Assembly: GCA_034717985.1 (NCBI GenBank)
Contig: JAYEMH010000013.1
Span: 1-46,273 of the forward strand
DNA: 46,273 nt
From: JAYEMH01 sp034717985 [NCBI: Candidatus Ratteibacteria bacterium]
GTDB taxonomy: Bacteria; CAZDME01; JAYEMH01
Direction of reading: 5' to 3'
The position numbers were made by a program, and so were the translations under genes. The notes beneath the pieces were generated by a model, which ran no database searches, was not told the origin of the DNA, and saw nothing but the letters and a program-made list of their open reading frames with translations. Position 1 is the first letter of the stretch. Every line of letters begins with the position of its first letter. Of this stretch, positions 33,482-40,607 are shown piece after piece.

Positions 33482-34084
33482 TTATCCCGAAAAACTTAAA
33501 CTCTCTTTAAGATTTTCAAGCACTTCCGTAAATTCAGCGAACCTTTCCCGGTCAACAAAAAAGCTGACTTTGTACAGAATTTCTCCCTTTTTGAAGAAAA
33601 TTGTCCTTTCCTGTATTACGGCTTGCTGGGCTTTGACAGAATAAAGTGGTAAACTAACCAGATAGGTAAACTCAAACGCTTCAGCCGTCTCATCTGCCCA
33701 AATATCATCTGAACGCTTCAGCAGATTAAAATCTTTAAGTCTCTTTTTTCGCAACAAATATTTTATTACCTCATCCTTCAAACTTTCGCTCCGGGAAAAA
33801 GCCGTTATCGTTATAGAAACCGGAAAACCAATATCTTCCCTTCTTGGTCCAACAAGATGAATCTGCCGGTAACTGCCTTTAGGATTTTCAATTTCCTTCA
33901 TCTGCCAGGAAGGCGGATACTGAAAAGATATCTTCAACAAGGCGCTTTGGTAGAGCGAAAATTTATCCTTATTCATTGATTTGCCTTTCGCCTCTTCTTT
34001 TTGACCAACCGGGGCTTCCCGGCTGCAAGCGGAAATCATTATAACAAATAAAACGAGAAAAAAAACAGAAAAAATTCTTTTCAT
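33482..34084 (-). CDS. Lipoprotein with PsbP/DUF1795-like domain
   Basis: A protein of about 200 residues with lipobox ISAC in MKRIFSVFFLVLFVIMISAC. The start at 34084 gives a proper signal peptide; a frame-open extension of eight codons upstream does not add anything. The mature part (about 45-200) has the order 'ISFQYPPSWQMKE' then a beta sheet, then 'FFKKGEILYKVSFFVDRERF' and 'LENLKESLSF', which is the PsbP/Mog1/DUF1795 fold pattern seen in many bacterial lipoproteins of unknown role. It lies 2 bases after the zincin-like ORF, so it shares the promoter at 35486-35515. Confidence 0.75.
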   Translation of the reverse strand: MKRIFSVFFLVLFVIMISACSREAPVGQKEEAKGKSMNKDKFSLYQSALLKISFQYPPSWQMKEIENPKGSYRQIHLVGPRREDIGFPVSITITAFSRSESLKDEVIKYLLRKKRLKDFNLLKRSDDIWADETAEAFEFTYLVSLPLYSVKAQQAVIQERTIFFKKGEILYKVSFFVDRERFAEFTEVLENLKESLSFSG

Positions 34085-34086
34085 AA

Positions 34087-34527
34087 TTAATACTCGGGCA
34101 GCCCCCAATAAACGGCCCGGATAAAGGCCTTAGCTCTTTCTTCCCCGGAAGAAATTAAGGCGGCCCAGGAATCGATACTCTCGTCTTCTCCGACAACCTC
34201 GATTTCCTCCCAGACCAGGGTTTGATTTAAAAAAGCATGGTATTCCTGATCAATTGAATTTGGGGAACGCTCTCCCCCGCCGGGGATAGGAGTTCCCATG
34301 GTTAAGTCACATTTCCACTGGAGGTGAGTTCCTTCGTGGGCTAAAAGAATAGCCGTCATCTTCGGACTCTTTCGCAAATAATACGAATTAATAATAACCG
34401 CGTTATTAGCCGGTTCAAACCAGGCCATAGCCATTGAGGAAATTTGACCAAATCCTAACGCTGTTTCCTCTGATTTTAAAGCCGCGGCAATATCAGCTCC
34501 CGATGAAGATCCAGCTAAGATTTCCAA
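34087..34527 (-). CDS. Putative zincin domain, C-terminal part of a frameshifted pseudopilin gene
   Basis: A frame of 146 codons with no ATG start of its own (the first usable codon is TTG at 34525-34527). It carries the zinc-protease motif HEGTH in AILLAHEGTHLQWK at about 63-76, then SIDQEYHAFLNQTLVW about 25 residues later, whose Glu could be the third ligand. The frame stays open to about 34595, reading VKATPSETTVYARKIS, which is the natural end of the FN3 domain in the overlapping pseudopilin gene. So this is most likely the C-terminal domain of that protein, cut off by a one-base shift. No known family is recognised. Confidence 0.6.
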   Translation of the reverse strand: MEILAGSSSGADIAAALKSEETALGFGQISSMAMAWFEPANNAVIINSYYLRKSPKMTAILLAHEGTHLQWKCDLTMGTPIPGGGERSPNSIDQEYHAFLNQTLVWEEIEVVGEDESIDSWAALISSGEERAKAFIRAVYWGLPEY

Positions 34528-35443
34528 ACCAGAAGAAATCTTTCGGGCATAAACAGTCGTCTCCGAAGGAGTTGCTTTTACACAGCAGGAAAAATTCGCT
34601 TTCTTTTTTTTCTGCTTCCCAGACAGCGGTAATGCGGTAATAATAGGTGTAATCGTTTACGACCGTCTTATCAGGAAAAAAACCTTGTTTATCCCGAAAA
34701 GGAATACAAGCCACCGTCGCAATTAAGTCGTAACCGGAATCCGGAAGCCAGCTGCGATAAACTTGAAAATAATCGGGTAATAGGTTACCCGTGGGAGCTT
34801 TCCATGACAGATAAACTAAGCCATCGTTGGGAGTTGCCGCTAAATTCCAGGGGATGGGACTATCGATAGTGGATAATCCGTAACCGCCAATACCACCTCC
34901 TCCGCTATCAGAACCAGAGGTTCCTCCGGATGATGGCGGTGAACTTACTCCCTGGCCAATCGGAACAACACTACCGGTGCTGGGAATACCGCCAAAAACT
35001 CCACTATGCGGTTCACCACAGACCACGATATCAAAACCAGCTCCGCCTTCACCATAAACCATTTCACCGGGCGGAGAGCCATCCGGCCCCCAGGAAAAAA
35101 GGTCGTAGCTTTCCGGATGAATAATTCCCGGGCAGCGGTATACATAAGAAACTCCCCATGGGTCAATGAATAAACCGTCTTTAATAAATTTCTCGTCAAA
35201 AAGAATGTAAGGGCTAAGTGCGGTAACCAAATCGGCATTACTGCCTGTTGGGTATTTTTCCCAGGTATTATGAAACTGTTCCAAAGCCGCCTGCAGGTAG
35301 TTCAAATCTACCGCTTCGCGGACAACTCCGACCCGCTCATGGCTTCGTTCTATCGCCGGGAGGGTAATCGCCGCCGCCAAGCCCAAGATGGCTGTTACCG
35401 CAATAATCTCAATCGGGGTGAAGCCGTGTTTTGATTTAGTCAT
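34493..35443 (-). CDS. GspG-like pseudopilin with fibronectin type III domain
   Basis: A frame of about 316 codons starting at the ATG at 35441-35443 (GAGG at normal spacing; a TTG one codon upstream is too close). It has the type IV pilin signal: KSKHG then FTPIEIIAVTAILGL, with Pro where most have Leu/Thr, and the conserved Glu5. The GspG-like region follows (about 45-135), with DPWGVSYVYRCPG and SWGPDGSPPGE. A Gly/Ser linker leads to an FN3 domain (about 200-285), with VYLSWKAPTGNLLPDYFQVY. The last 35 residues look unnatural (FFWFGNLSWIF) because the frame is lost near 34590, where the other frame continues sensibly into the zincin domain. Confidence 0.8.
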   Translation of the reverse strand: MTKSKHGFTPIEIIAVTAILGLAAAITLPAIERSHERVGVVREAVDLNYLQAALEQFHNTWEKYPTGSNADLVTALSPYILFDEKFIKDGLFIDPWGVSYVYRCPGIIHPESYDLFSWGPDGSPPGEMVYGEGGAGFDIVVCGEPHSGVFGGIPSTGSVVPIGQGVSSPPSSGGTSGSDSGGGGIGGYGLSTIDSPIPWNLAATPNDGLVYLSWKAPTGNLLPDYFQVYRSWLPDSGYDLIATVACIPFRDKQGFFPDKTVVNDYTYYYRITAVWEAEKKESEFFLLCKSNSFGDDCLCPKDFFWFGNLSWIFIGS

Positions 35444-35485
35444 CAATACCTCAACTTAACATCCCTAAGTAATACCTACCAAGAA

Positions 35486-35515
35486 AGTATACCACATTGA
35501 AACCCCGGATTTCAA
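35486..35515 (-). promoter_or_regulatory. Sigma-70-type promoter of the pseudopilin gene
   Basis: On the minus strand TTGAAA (35510-35515) is followed after 18 bases by TATACT (35486-35491). Transcription would begin near 35479, giving a leader of about 36 bases before the ATG at 35443. It is the best promoter match I found in the window. Confidence 0.6.
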
Positions 35516-35532
35516 ATTTTACCGGTTTTTTT

Positions 35533-37830
35533 TCAAAGGCTTCTCCAGGTTTCTTTGATAAAAAACCGCTCTTCTTTTTTTGTTTTAAGTCCGCCGTCAA
35601 GCTTTTTCCATAAAATAGCCCGGAAAATTTCTTTATAAATCGGTCCGGCGCTGATTCCCAGACCGGCTAAATCTTTACCCTTAATTAACGGCCTTACCTT
35701 GCGGAGAACAGTTATATAAACTTTTATTCGTTTCTCCACCCGGCTAAACTCGGTTTTAGCGAGTAAAAAAAGAAGCACCTCAAGAGGTAAACCCCTCAAC
35801 TGCTGGAAAATTTCGCTGTTTTTAAGCTTCTTCTTTTTTAAGTTATTCAGTATCCGCGCTCCCGATTCTTTAGCTAAAACAATTCGTTTTTCGTTCTTTT
35901 TGGAAACGACAAATTTCCGCACTACCTCTTGTGCTTCCTCTTTATTCAAACCCTCAAGCAGGCATAGAAAATAAATGCTCCAGACTTCCGGCTTTTCATG
36001 AGGAAATTCTTTTTTGAACCAGGCGATAGCCCGGCTTAATTTTCTAAATAGTAATTCGGAATTTTTGTTTAATTTTATTCGCGGATGGATAAACCTCAAT
36101 TCGTTAAATTCGGCCATTCGTTTAATTGCCGGCAGAGGTTTTTTTTCGCTCAGAATTAAAATTAATTCGTCAAAAAGGCGGTGATTCGTTAACCAGTCGA
36201 ACATCTCCAGATTTATCGCTGTTTTGATTAAGTGCTGGGCATGCCGGCTGATTTTAAAGCCATAGCGCTGCTCAAATCTGACCGCCCGAAAAATCCTGGT
36301 AGGATCTTCAACAAAACTTAAGTCATGCAGACACCTTATGATTTTTTTCTTCAGGTCTTTTTCGCCGCCAAAAAAATCCACCAGATGGCCAAATTCATTT
36401 TTATTTAAACAAACGGCCATGGCATTAATTGTAAAATCCCGGCGATACAAATCAGCCTCTAAAGAACTGCCTTTAACCTGGGGCATAACCGCGGGATAAT
36501 GATAATATTCGGTCCGGGCGGTAGCCACATCAATTTTAAATCCGCCGGACAAATAAACCACGGCGGTGCCAAACTTTTTGTGTTTTCTTACTTTCCCCTT
36601 CCACTTAGCGGCCAGGCCGCCGGCAAAGGCTATTCCATCTCCTTCCACCACAATATCCAGATCATAATTGGGCCTCCCCAGCATTAAATCCCTGACAAAA
36701 CCGCCCACGACAAAAACCGGCAGCTGTCGTTTTGTCCCTGCTGTTCCAATTTCCTTCAACAGTCTCATAATCCTCTGGGGCAGGCGTTTCTTCATTAAAG
36801 CGCTAAAATTCCTCACCGAACGAAGTTTTCTAACGGGATGGTCTGCCGCCGCGCCGCGCTTTGAATCAAGATTTGCCGGAGAGATGACTTTATGCCACTC
36901 TTCCGGCCCGGGCTTTTTAATTTTTCTTCTTAGAATCTTTAAAAGATTTTTCTTTAGCGCCGGCAATTCCCCTGAGGCGATACGGGCATAAGCAGCCGTG
37001 GGATGACCTCCGCCTCCGAAAGAACTGACGATTTCCTCAACGTCAATCTCTTTGCTTTTACTCCGGGCAACTAAATGAAAATGTTTGCCCATCCCTACTA
37101 AACTTAAAATAACATCGGCCTTTTCTTCATCCATCAGCCGCTGGGTAAGAAGAGCCAAATCGACGATATACCGATTGACCATCAAGGAAAGGATAACCAC
37201 CTTAGCCCCGCCGAAGAAAAAGGTTTCCTTAGATTTCTTGAGTCTGCGATAAAGGGTAATCTGCTCCCGCGTCAATTTCCTTTTGAGAAAAATAGAGATG
37301 AGTTTTAAATCAGCCCCGGAGGATATGAGATACTGCGCCGCTCTCCTGTCCGGTTCGGTAGTTGAGGGATAACTTAAAGAACCTGTATCCTGATAAAGCC
37401 CCAGAAGAATTAAAGTTGCTTCAAAGGGAGAAAGAGACATTTTTTCCCCTTGTATTATTTCTAAAAGTATCGTTACCGTTGCCCCGGTAATCCGGCTGAC
37501 ATTAATTTTGCCTTTAAGGTCATCAGGATGAGCAGAATGGTGGTCGTAAAGATGTATTTCCAGACCTTTTTTTCGCGCAATATCGCCGAATCGGCCAATC
37601 CGGCCGGCATGGCGCGTATCAACGATAATCAGCCGGGTAATTTTATCTAAATCAACTTTTTTCTCCGGCAGGAGATTAAGTTCTTTTTCGAATCTGAGCA
37701 TAAATTCCCTAACTGCTCTTTCGGAAGAACCAGGCAGGACCAGCTCCGCCTCGGGATACAATTTTTTGGCGGCAATGAGCGAAGCCAGGGCATCAAAATC
37801 GGAATTGGTATGGGTAACGATTACCTCCAT
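35533..37830 (-). CDS. DHH phosphoesterase fused to tRNA nucleotidyltransferase/poly(A) polymerase
   Basis: A 765-residue fusion. The N-terminal DHH domain (about 1-200) has THTNSDFDALASLIAA, IVDTRHAGRIG and the motif DHHSAHPDD. The DHHA1 domain ends with SSFGGGGHPTAAYARI (about 265-285). The nucleotidyltransferase head then begins near residue 355 with VFVVGGFVRDLMLGRPNYDLDI carried over two motifs: GG-x-VRD and DLDIV with the metal-binding Asp pair. The RNA-binding domain follows (DLSFVEDPTRIFRAVRFEQR). In the usual bacterial DHH-CBS-PolA fusion a pair of CBS domains lies between; here only about 70 residues do. It would add A or CCA to tRNA 3' ends, although all three tRNAs here encode CCA. 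Confidence 0.93.
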   Translation of the reverse strand: MEVIVTHTNSDFDALASLIAAKKLYPEAELVLPGSSERAVREFMLRFEKELNLLPEKKVDLDKITRLIIVDTRHAGRIGRFGDIARKKGLEIHLYDHHSAHPDDLKGKINVSRITGATVTILLEIIQGEKMSLSPFEATLILLGLYQDTGSLSYPSTTEPDRRAAQYLISSGADLKLISIFLKRKLTREQITLYRRLKKSKETFFFGGAKVVILSLMVNRYIVDLALLTQRLMDEEKADVILSLVGMGKHFHLVARSKSKEIDVEEIVSSFGGGGHPTAAYARIASGELPALKKNLLKILRRKIKKPGPEEWHKVISPANLDSKRGAAADHPVRKLRSVRNFSALMKKRLPQRIMRLLKEIGTAGTKRQLPVFVVGGFVRDLMLGRPNYDLDIVVEGDGIAFAGGLAAKWKGKVRKHKKFGTAVVYLSGGFKIDVATARTEYYHYPAVMPQVKGSSLEADLYRRDFTINAMAVCLNKNEFGHLVDFFGGEKDLKKKIIRCLHDLSFVEDPTRIFRAVRFEQRYGFKISRHAQHLIKTAINLEMFDWLTNHRLFDELILILSEKKPLPAIKRMAEFNELRFIHPRIKLNKNSELLFRKLSRAIAWFKKEFPHEKPEVWSIYFLCLLEGLNKEEAQEVVRKFVVSKKNEKRIVLAKESGARILNNLKKKKLKNSEIFQQLRGLPLEVLLFLLAKTEFSRVEKRIKVYITVLRKVRPLIKGKDLAGLGISAGPIYKEIFRAILWKKLDGGLKTKKEERFFIKETWRSL

Positions 37831-37831
37831 C

Positions 37832-38731
37832 TTATCCCCTGGGGTGATACTTCTTGTGAACTTCTTTAAGCCTTTCCCGGTTTACATGGGTATAAATCTG
37901 AGTGGTAGCGATATTGACATGCCCTAACATTTCTTGAACCGAGCGCAGGTCTGCCCCGCCCTGAAGTAAATGCGTGGCAAAGGAATGTCTCAAGGTATGC
38001 GGAGTTATATTTTTCCGTAGGCGGGCTTTTTGAGCATATTTCTTTATTATCTTCCAGATAGCCTGCCGGGAAAACGACCGGCCAACCCGATTGATAAACA
38101 AGAAAATCGGTTCGCGATAACCTTTGCGGCTTTTAACAAAGGCGGGCCTTATTTTTTCTAAATATTTTTCAATAACCTCCCTGGCCGGCCGGCCAATCGG
38201 AACAATTCGTTCTTTTTCGCCTTTCCCAAGACAGCGGACATACCCGACTTTCAGGTTCAAATCGGAAACCTTCAGATTTATGAGTTCTGAAACCCGCATC
38301 CCGGTGGCATAAAGCAGTTCCAGAATAGCTCTATCCCGGAAGCCTGTTTTATTCCTGAAGACGGGTTGATTGAGAAGATTTTCGGTTTCCAGAATAGTTA
38401 AACACTCGGGTAACTTCGGCCAATTTATCGGCGGCTCTAAGTCCTGACTCGGATCTTTTTTAATTATTTCCTCTCTCAATAAGAATCGGAAAAACATTTT
38501 AATGGAAATTAAATTGCGGGCAATAGATGAGGCGGCAATATTTCCTGCCTTTAATGTCCGGCTGTAATTTTGAATATCCGTCAGGTTTATCAATGAAACT
38601 TTTTCTTTTTTTCGGGCGGCTAAATATTTCCGGAATTTCTCCAAATCACTTCCGTAGGCATTAATTGTATTTTTAGCTAAATTTCTCTCCACTTTTAAAA
38701 ATTGGAGGAAATTGGCTGTCTGAGATTTCAT
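37832..38731 (-). CDS. Tyrosine recombinase XerC/XerD
   Basis: A 299-residue tyrosine recombinase with the SAM-like N-terminal core-binding domain (about 1-90) and the catalytic domain. Catalytic residues are visible: Arg in ATGMRVSELINLK, HTLRHSFATHLLQGG (His and Arg), the later LGHVNIATTQIYTHV with His and the nucleophilic Tyr. Length and lack of extra domains fit the chromosome-dimer resolution enzymes XerC/XerD rather than a phage integrase. Which of the two it is cannot be told by eye. It ends 1 base before the DHH fusion begins. Confidence 0.93.
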   Translation of the reverse strand: MKSQTANFLQFLKVERNLAKNTINAYGSDLEKFRKYLAARKKEKVSLINLTDIQNYSRTLKAGNIAASSIARNLISIKMFFRFLLREEIIKKDPSQDLEPPINWPKLPECLTILETENLLNQPVFRNKTGFRDRAILELLYATGMRVSELINLKVSDLNLKVGYVRCLGKGEKERIVPIGRPAREVIEKYLEKIRPAFVKSRKGYREPIFLFINRVGRSFSRQAIWKIIKKYAQKARLRKNITPHTLRHSFATHLLQGGADLRSVQEMLGHVNIATTQIYTHVNRERLKEVHKKYHPRG

Positions 38732-38745
38732 AATGGTTTAAAATT

Positions 38746-39471
38746 CTATCGGCCGTCCGCCAATCGGGCCGCTTCTATCCCCGGCAATCCGGCGGCCTTA
38801 ATTTTTGCCTGGGTCTTTTCTACCGGATAAGCGATTCTTTTATATACAATTTCTTTTTTCTCATCATCGAATAAAATATAACCGGCCCGGGGATCGCCGT
38901 CGCGAGGCTGTCCGACACTGCCCACGTTAATTATATACTTAACACCCTCTTTAATGCTTAAACGGCCGGTAAAACTATACGCAATTTTTTCTTTATCCTT
39001 AGAAAAAATAATAGGCCGATGAGAATGGCCAATGAAAAGGAGGGATTTTTTCATTAGAGAAAAAGCATCATTTGCCTCTTTGAGATTCAAAATATAATGC
39101 CACTCAGCCGGCTCCTTGAGGCTTCCGTGAACCAGCTGAAAATCATTTTTCTCTATTACCAGCGGTAGTTTATCTAAGTAGCGCTTATTTTCCGATTTTA
39201 AGTTCCGCCCGGTCCAGAGAATGGCTTGCCTGGCCTGGGCATTCAAATAATTGATATCGCTTTTCCCAACGGATATCCAATCATGATTTCCGGCAACGGC
39301 TGGGATAGACAGGCTTCGAATTTTTTCGACACACCCATTCGGTTCCGCCCCGTAACCGACAATATCGCCAACACATATAAGTTGAGTCACCTTCTGCCGG
39401 TTCAATTCCCGGAGCACAACTTCAAAAGCTTCTAAATTACCATGAATATCGCCGAATATACCATAGCGCAT
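38746..39471 (-). CDS. Calcineurin-like metallophosphoesterase (YfcE/MJ0936 type)
   Basis: A 241-residue phosphoesterase with all metal-binding motifs of the family: GDIHGN at the start, CVGDIVGYG (about 37-45), AGNHDW (about 60-65), VHGS and GHSHRP (about 148-153). The end has NVGSVGQPRDGDPRAGYI, which is the family's signature closing motif. The substrate is unknown; relatives act on cyclic nucleotides or small phosphodiesters. It lies 14 bases upstream of xer and 3 bases downstream of the acylphosphatase gene. Confidence 0.93.
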   Translation of the reverse strand: MRYGIFGDIHGNLEAFEVVLRELNRQKVTQLICVGDIVGYGAEPNGCVEKIRSLSIPAVAGNHDWISVGKSDINYLNAQARQAILWTGRNLKSENKRYLDKLPLVIEKNDFQLVHGSLKEPAEWHYILNLKEANDAFSLMKKSLLFIGHSHRPIIFSKDKEKIAYSFTGRLSIKEGVKYIINVGSVGQPRDGDPRAGYILFDDEKKEIVYKRIAYPVEKTQAKIKAAGLPGIEAARLADGR

Positions 39472-39474
39472 ATC

Positions 39475-39756
39475 TCAAAACCTAATACCAAAATCCTCAA
39501 ATTCTCCCGTTGGAGGCCCCCAGGATTTATCGATGGCAGTAATGTATCCGCTCAAAGAGCCTGACTGGATGGCCTCCAAAAATTCATCTAAAGTCTTTCG
39601 GCTGCCTTCTGCTACTACCTCCACGTCTCCGCTGGCCAGGTTCCGGACAAAACCAACCAACCCAAATCTTTGAGCGACTCGCTCGGTTAAAAATCTAAAC
39701 CCTACCCCCTGTACGGTGCCTTTAAACAATACATGCAGGCGACAAACCTCAAGCAT
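39475..39756 (-). CDS. acyP: Acylphosphatase
   Basis: A 93-residue acylphosphatase that hydrolyses acyl phosphates. The P-loop motif HVLFKGTVQGVGFRFLTE has the catalytic Arg in GVGFR, and GLVGFVRNLASGDVEVVAEG has the catalytic Asn. Length is normal. The C-terminal part ends in the usual F.IRF-like strand. It is the first gene of the run acyP, phosphoesterase, xer, DHH fusion, and starts just below a dispersed-repeat copy at 39776-39846. Confidence 0.95.
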   Translation of the reverse strand: MLEVCRLHVLFKGTVQGVGFRFLTERVAQRFGLVGFVRNLASGDVEVVAEGSRKTLDEFLEAIQSGSLSGYITAIDKSWGPPTGEFEDFGIRF

Positions 39757-39775
39757 TCGTTAATTTCTCCATTTT

Positions 39776-39846
39776 CTTCTTTCGCCCTGTTTTTTTCTTA
39801 CCATCCCTGCCGCTTTCAACAATTAAGTATTGTGTCCCTATATTTA
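39776..39846. repeat. Dispersed repeat copy C (CTTTCAACAATTAAGTAT type)
   Basis: Contains CTTCTTTCGCCCTG, CTTACCATCCCTGCCG and CTTTCAACAATTAAGTAT followed by TGTGTCCCTATATTT. The same modules recur at 40268-40329 with only a few changes, and in weaker form at 16681-16746 and 18737-18770. On the minus strand it reads GGGACACAATACTTAATTG, which I recall as similar to the ends that go with IS200-like REP-associated transposases in environmental genomes. No transposase is near. Confidence 0.75.
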
Positions 39847-39861
39847 TAGAAGCCAATTTTA

Positions 39862-39939
39862 GCTAACGGTATCGGGCTTTACGAAGCCAGCCAAAAGCTG
39901 GTTCGGGCGAACGAAGTAAGCTGCAAAGCTCGTGTTAGC
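39862..39939. repeat. attC-like imperfect palindrome ending the antitoxin gene
   Basis: On the minus strand it opens GCTAAC (ending the cds with TAA inside it) and closes CCGTTAGC. Between the ends, CGAGCTTTGC pairs with GTAAAGCCCG with one mismatch and one wobble, then AGC pairs with GCT leaving two unpaired bases, and two smaller hairpins fill the centre. This order of complementary ends, inner stems and a small bulge is that of an integron attC site. The end boxes GGCTAAC and GTTAGC differ from the RYYYAAC/GTTRRRY consensus by one base each. Confidence 0.5.
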
Positions 39940-40093
39940 CGAAGCGCACCTTTTCCTTTCGTTTCATTAAATGACTAAACTTTTTGCGCAATAAATTAAG
40001 TTGTTCTTTTTCTGAAAGATGAGATAATCTTTCTTCCGCTTCTTTCTGAAGCTGACGTTTCATCTCTACAGCATCAAATTTCTTAGCTTTCAT
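39935..40093 (-). CDS. Small antitoxin-like protein paired with a PIN relic
   Basis: A 52-residue charged, helical protein, MKAKKFDAVEMKRQLQKEAE at the start, with no Cys. The opening KKFDAVEMKRQ is the pattern I know from short proteins encoded beside PIN-domain toxins. AAGGAGG stands 6 bases before the ATG at 40091-40093, a near-perfect ribosome binding site, so I prefer this start to the frame-open one at 40141. Its TAA lies inside the GGCTAAC end of the attC-like palindrome, as in integron cassettes. The partner toxin gene upstream is cut short. Confidence 0.65.
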   Translation of the reverse strand: MKAKKFDAVEMKRQLQKEAEERLSHLSEKEQLNLLRKKFSHLMKRKEKVRFG

Positions 40094-40193
40094 AAAGAAC
40101 CTCCTTAAAAAGTTGGACAGAATCTCCTTTGAACTCTTCATCCAAACAACCTCCTACTACAGAAGTATCAATATAGACTCGTAATTTAAACAT
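40083..40193 (-). pseudogene. Truncated PIN-domain toxin gene (N-terminal 36 residues)
   Basis: The frame opens MFKLRVYIDTSVVGGCLDEE and continues FKGDSVQLFKEVLYES before a TAA. The start 'VYIDTSVVGG..DEEF' is the N-terminus of VapC-like PIN nucleases, with the first catalytic Asp. The rest of the PIN domain, about 100 residues, is missing, and the frame runs straight into the antitoxin start, so a deletion removed the toxin's remainder. GGGG lies before its ATG. This leaves an antitoxin without a working toxin. Confidence 0.7.
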
Positions 40194-40229
40194 CTTTTAT
40201 CCCCTTTTAAGAATATTTAAGTATATTTC

Positions 40230-40237
40230 GGCTAACG
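40230..40237. repeat. Second GGCTAACG box, cassette-like boundary
   Basis: GGCTAACG on the plus strand, or CGTTAGCC on the minus strand, lies about 40 bases before the PIN ATG and repeats the box at 39862. The two boxes are direct repeats about 370 bases apart, the size of a small gene cassette. No matching partner arm is seen on the outer side, where dispersed repeat D begins instead. Confidence 0.5.
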
Positions 40238-40267
40238 GTTTGCGTAAATACGGAGCTACATTACCTA

Positions 40268-40329
40268 TTTCTTCTTTCACCCTGTTTTTTTACCATCCCT
40301 ACCGCTTTCAACAATTAAGTATGGTGTCC
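40268..40329. repeat. Dispersed repeat copy D
   Basis: Contains CTTCTTTCACCCTG, TTACCATCCCTACCG and CTTTCAACAATTAAGTAT, followed by GGTGTCCC. It is a direct copy of the repeat at 39776-39846, so the two bracket the PIN/antitoxin unit. Between this copy and the tRNA-Pro gene lies the GTATCTCG-type repeat cluster, and nothing else I can name. Confidence 0.75.
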
Positions 40330-40350
40330 CCCCCATTTATGTCCCTGTAT

Positions 40351-40425
40351 TACGTATCTCGCTATTCGTATCTCATTTTTTAAATCTTTGTTTTTCACGA
40401 GATACTATATACGAGATACTATCGA
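40351..40425. repeat. GTATCTCG-type inverted repeat cluster before tRNA-Pro
   Basis: TACGTATCTCGCTATTCGTATCTC (40351-40374) holds two units, and CACGAGATACTATATACGAG (from 40396) with a further ATACT holds two units in the opposite sense, so the block can fold on itself. The same unit class occurs at 21711-21797. It sits just downstream of the 3' end of tRNA-Pro on the minus strand. Confidence 0.65.
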
Positions 40426-40431
40426 CGAATA

Positions 40432-40510
40432 TGGTCGGGGTGAGGAGATTTGAACTCCTGACCTCACGGACCCGAACCGTGCGCGCTAGACCGGACTGCG
40501 CTACACCCCG
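40432..40510 (-). tRNA. tRNA-Pro(CGG)
   Basis: The acceptor CGGGGTG pairs with CACCCCG, discriminator A, then an encoded CCA. The anticodon stem CACGG/CCGTG holds loop TTCGGGT, so the anticodon is CGG, reading CCG proline codons. D-arm and T-arm are complete (T-loop TTCAAAT). It lies alone in a gap between the antitoxin islet and the COG2426 gene. Confidence 0.95.
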
Positions 40511-40607
40511 ATTTTTTTTACTACCTTAGGCGTATAATTCCATTAAATTACAATAAACAAATTCCAAATTACAAACAATATATAACATTTCATATACAAA
40601 AGCGAAG

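Noticed and set aside
37832-38731. Phage or genomic-island integrase
   Set aside because: Length, two-domain build and its place in a run of core genes fit XerC/XerD, and no phage genes are in the window.
40351-40425. CRISPR array
   Set aside because: The units are only about 8 bases, occur in both senses and have no regular spacers; no cas genes are present.
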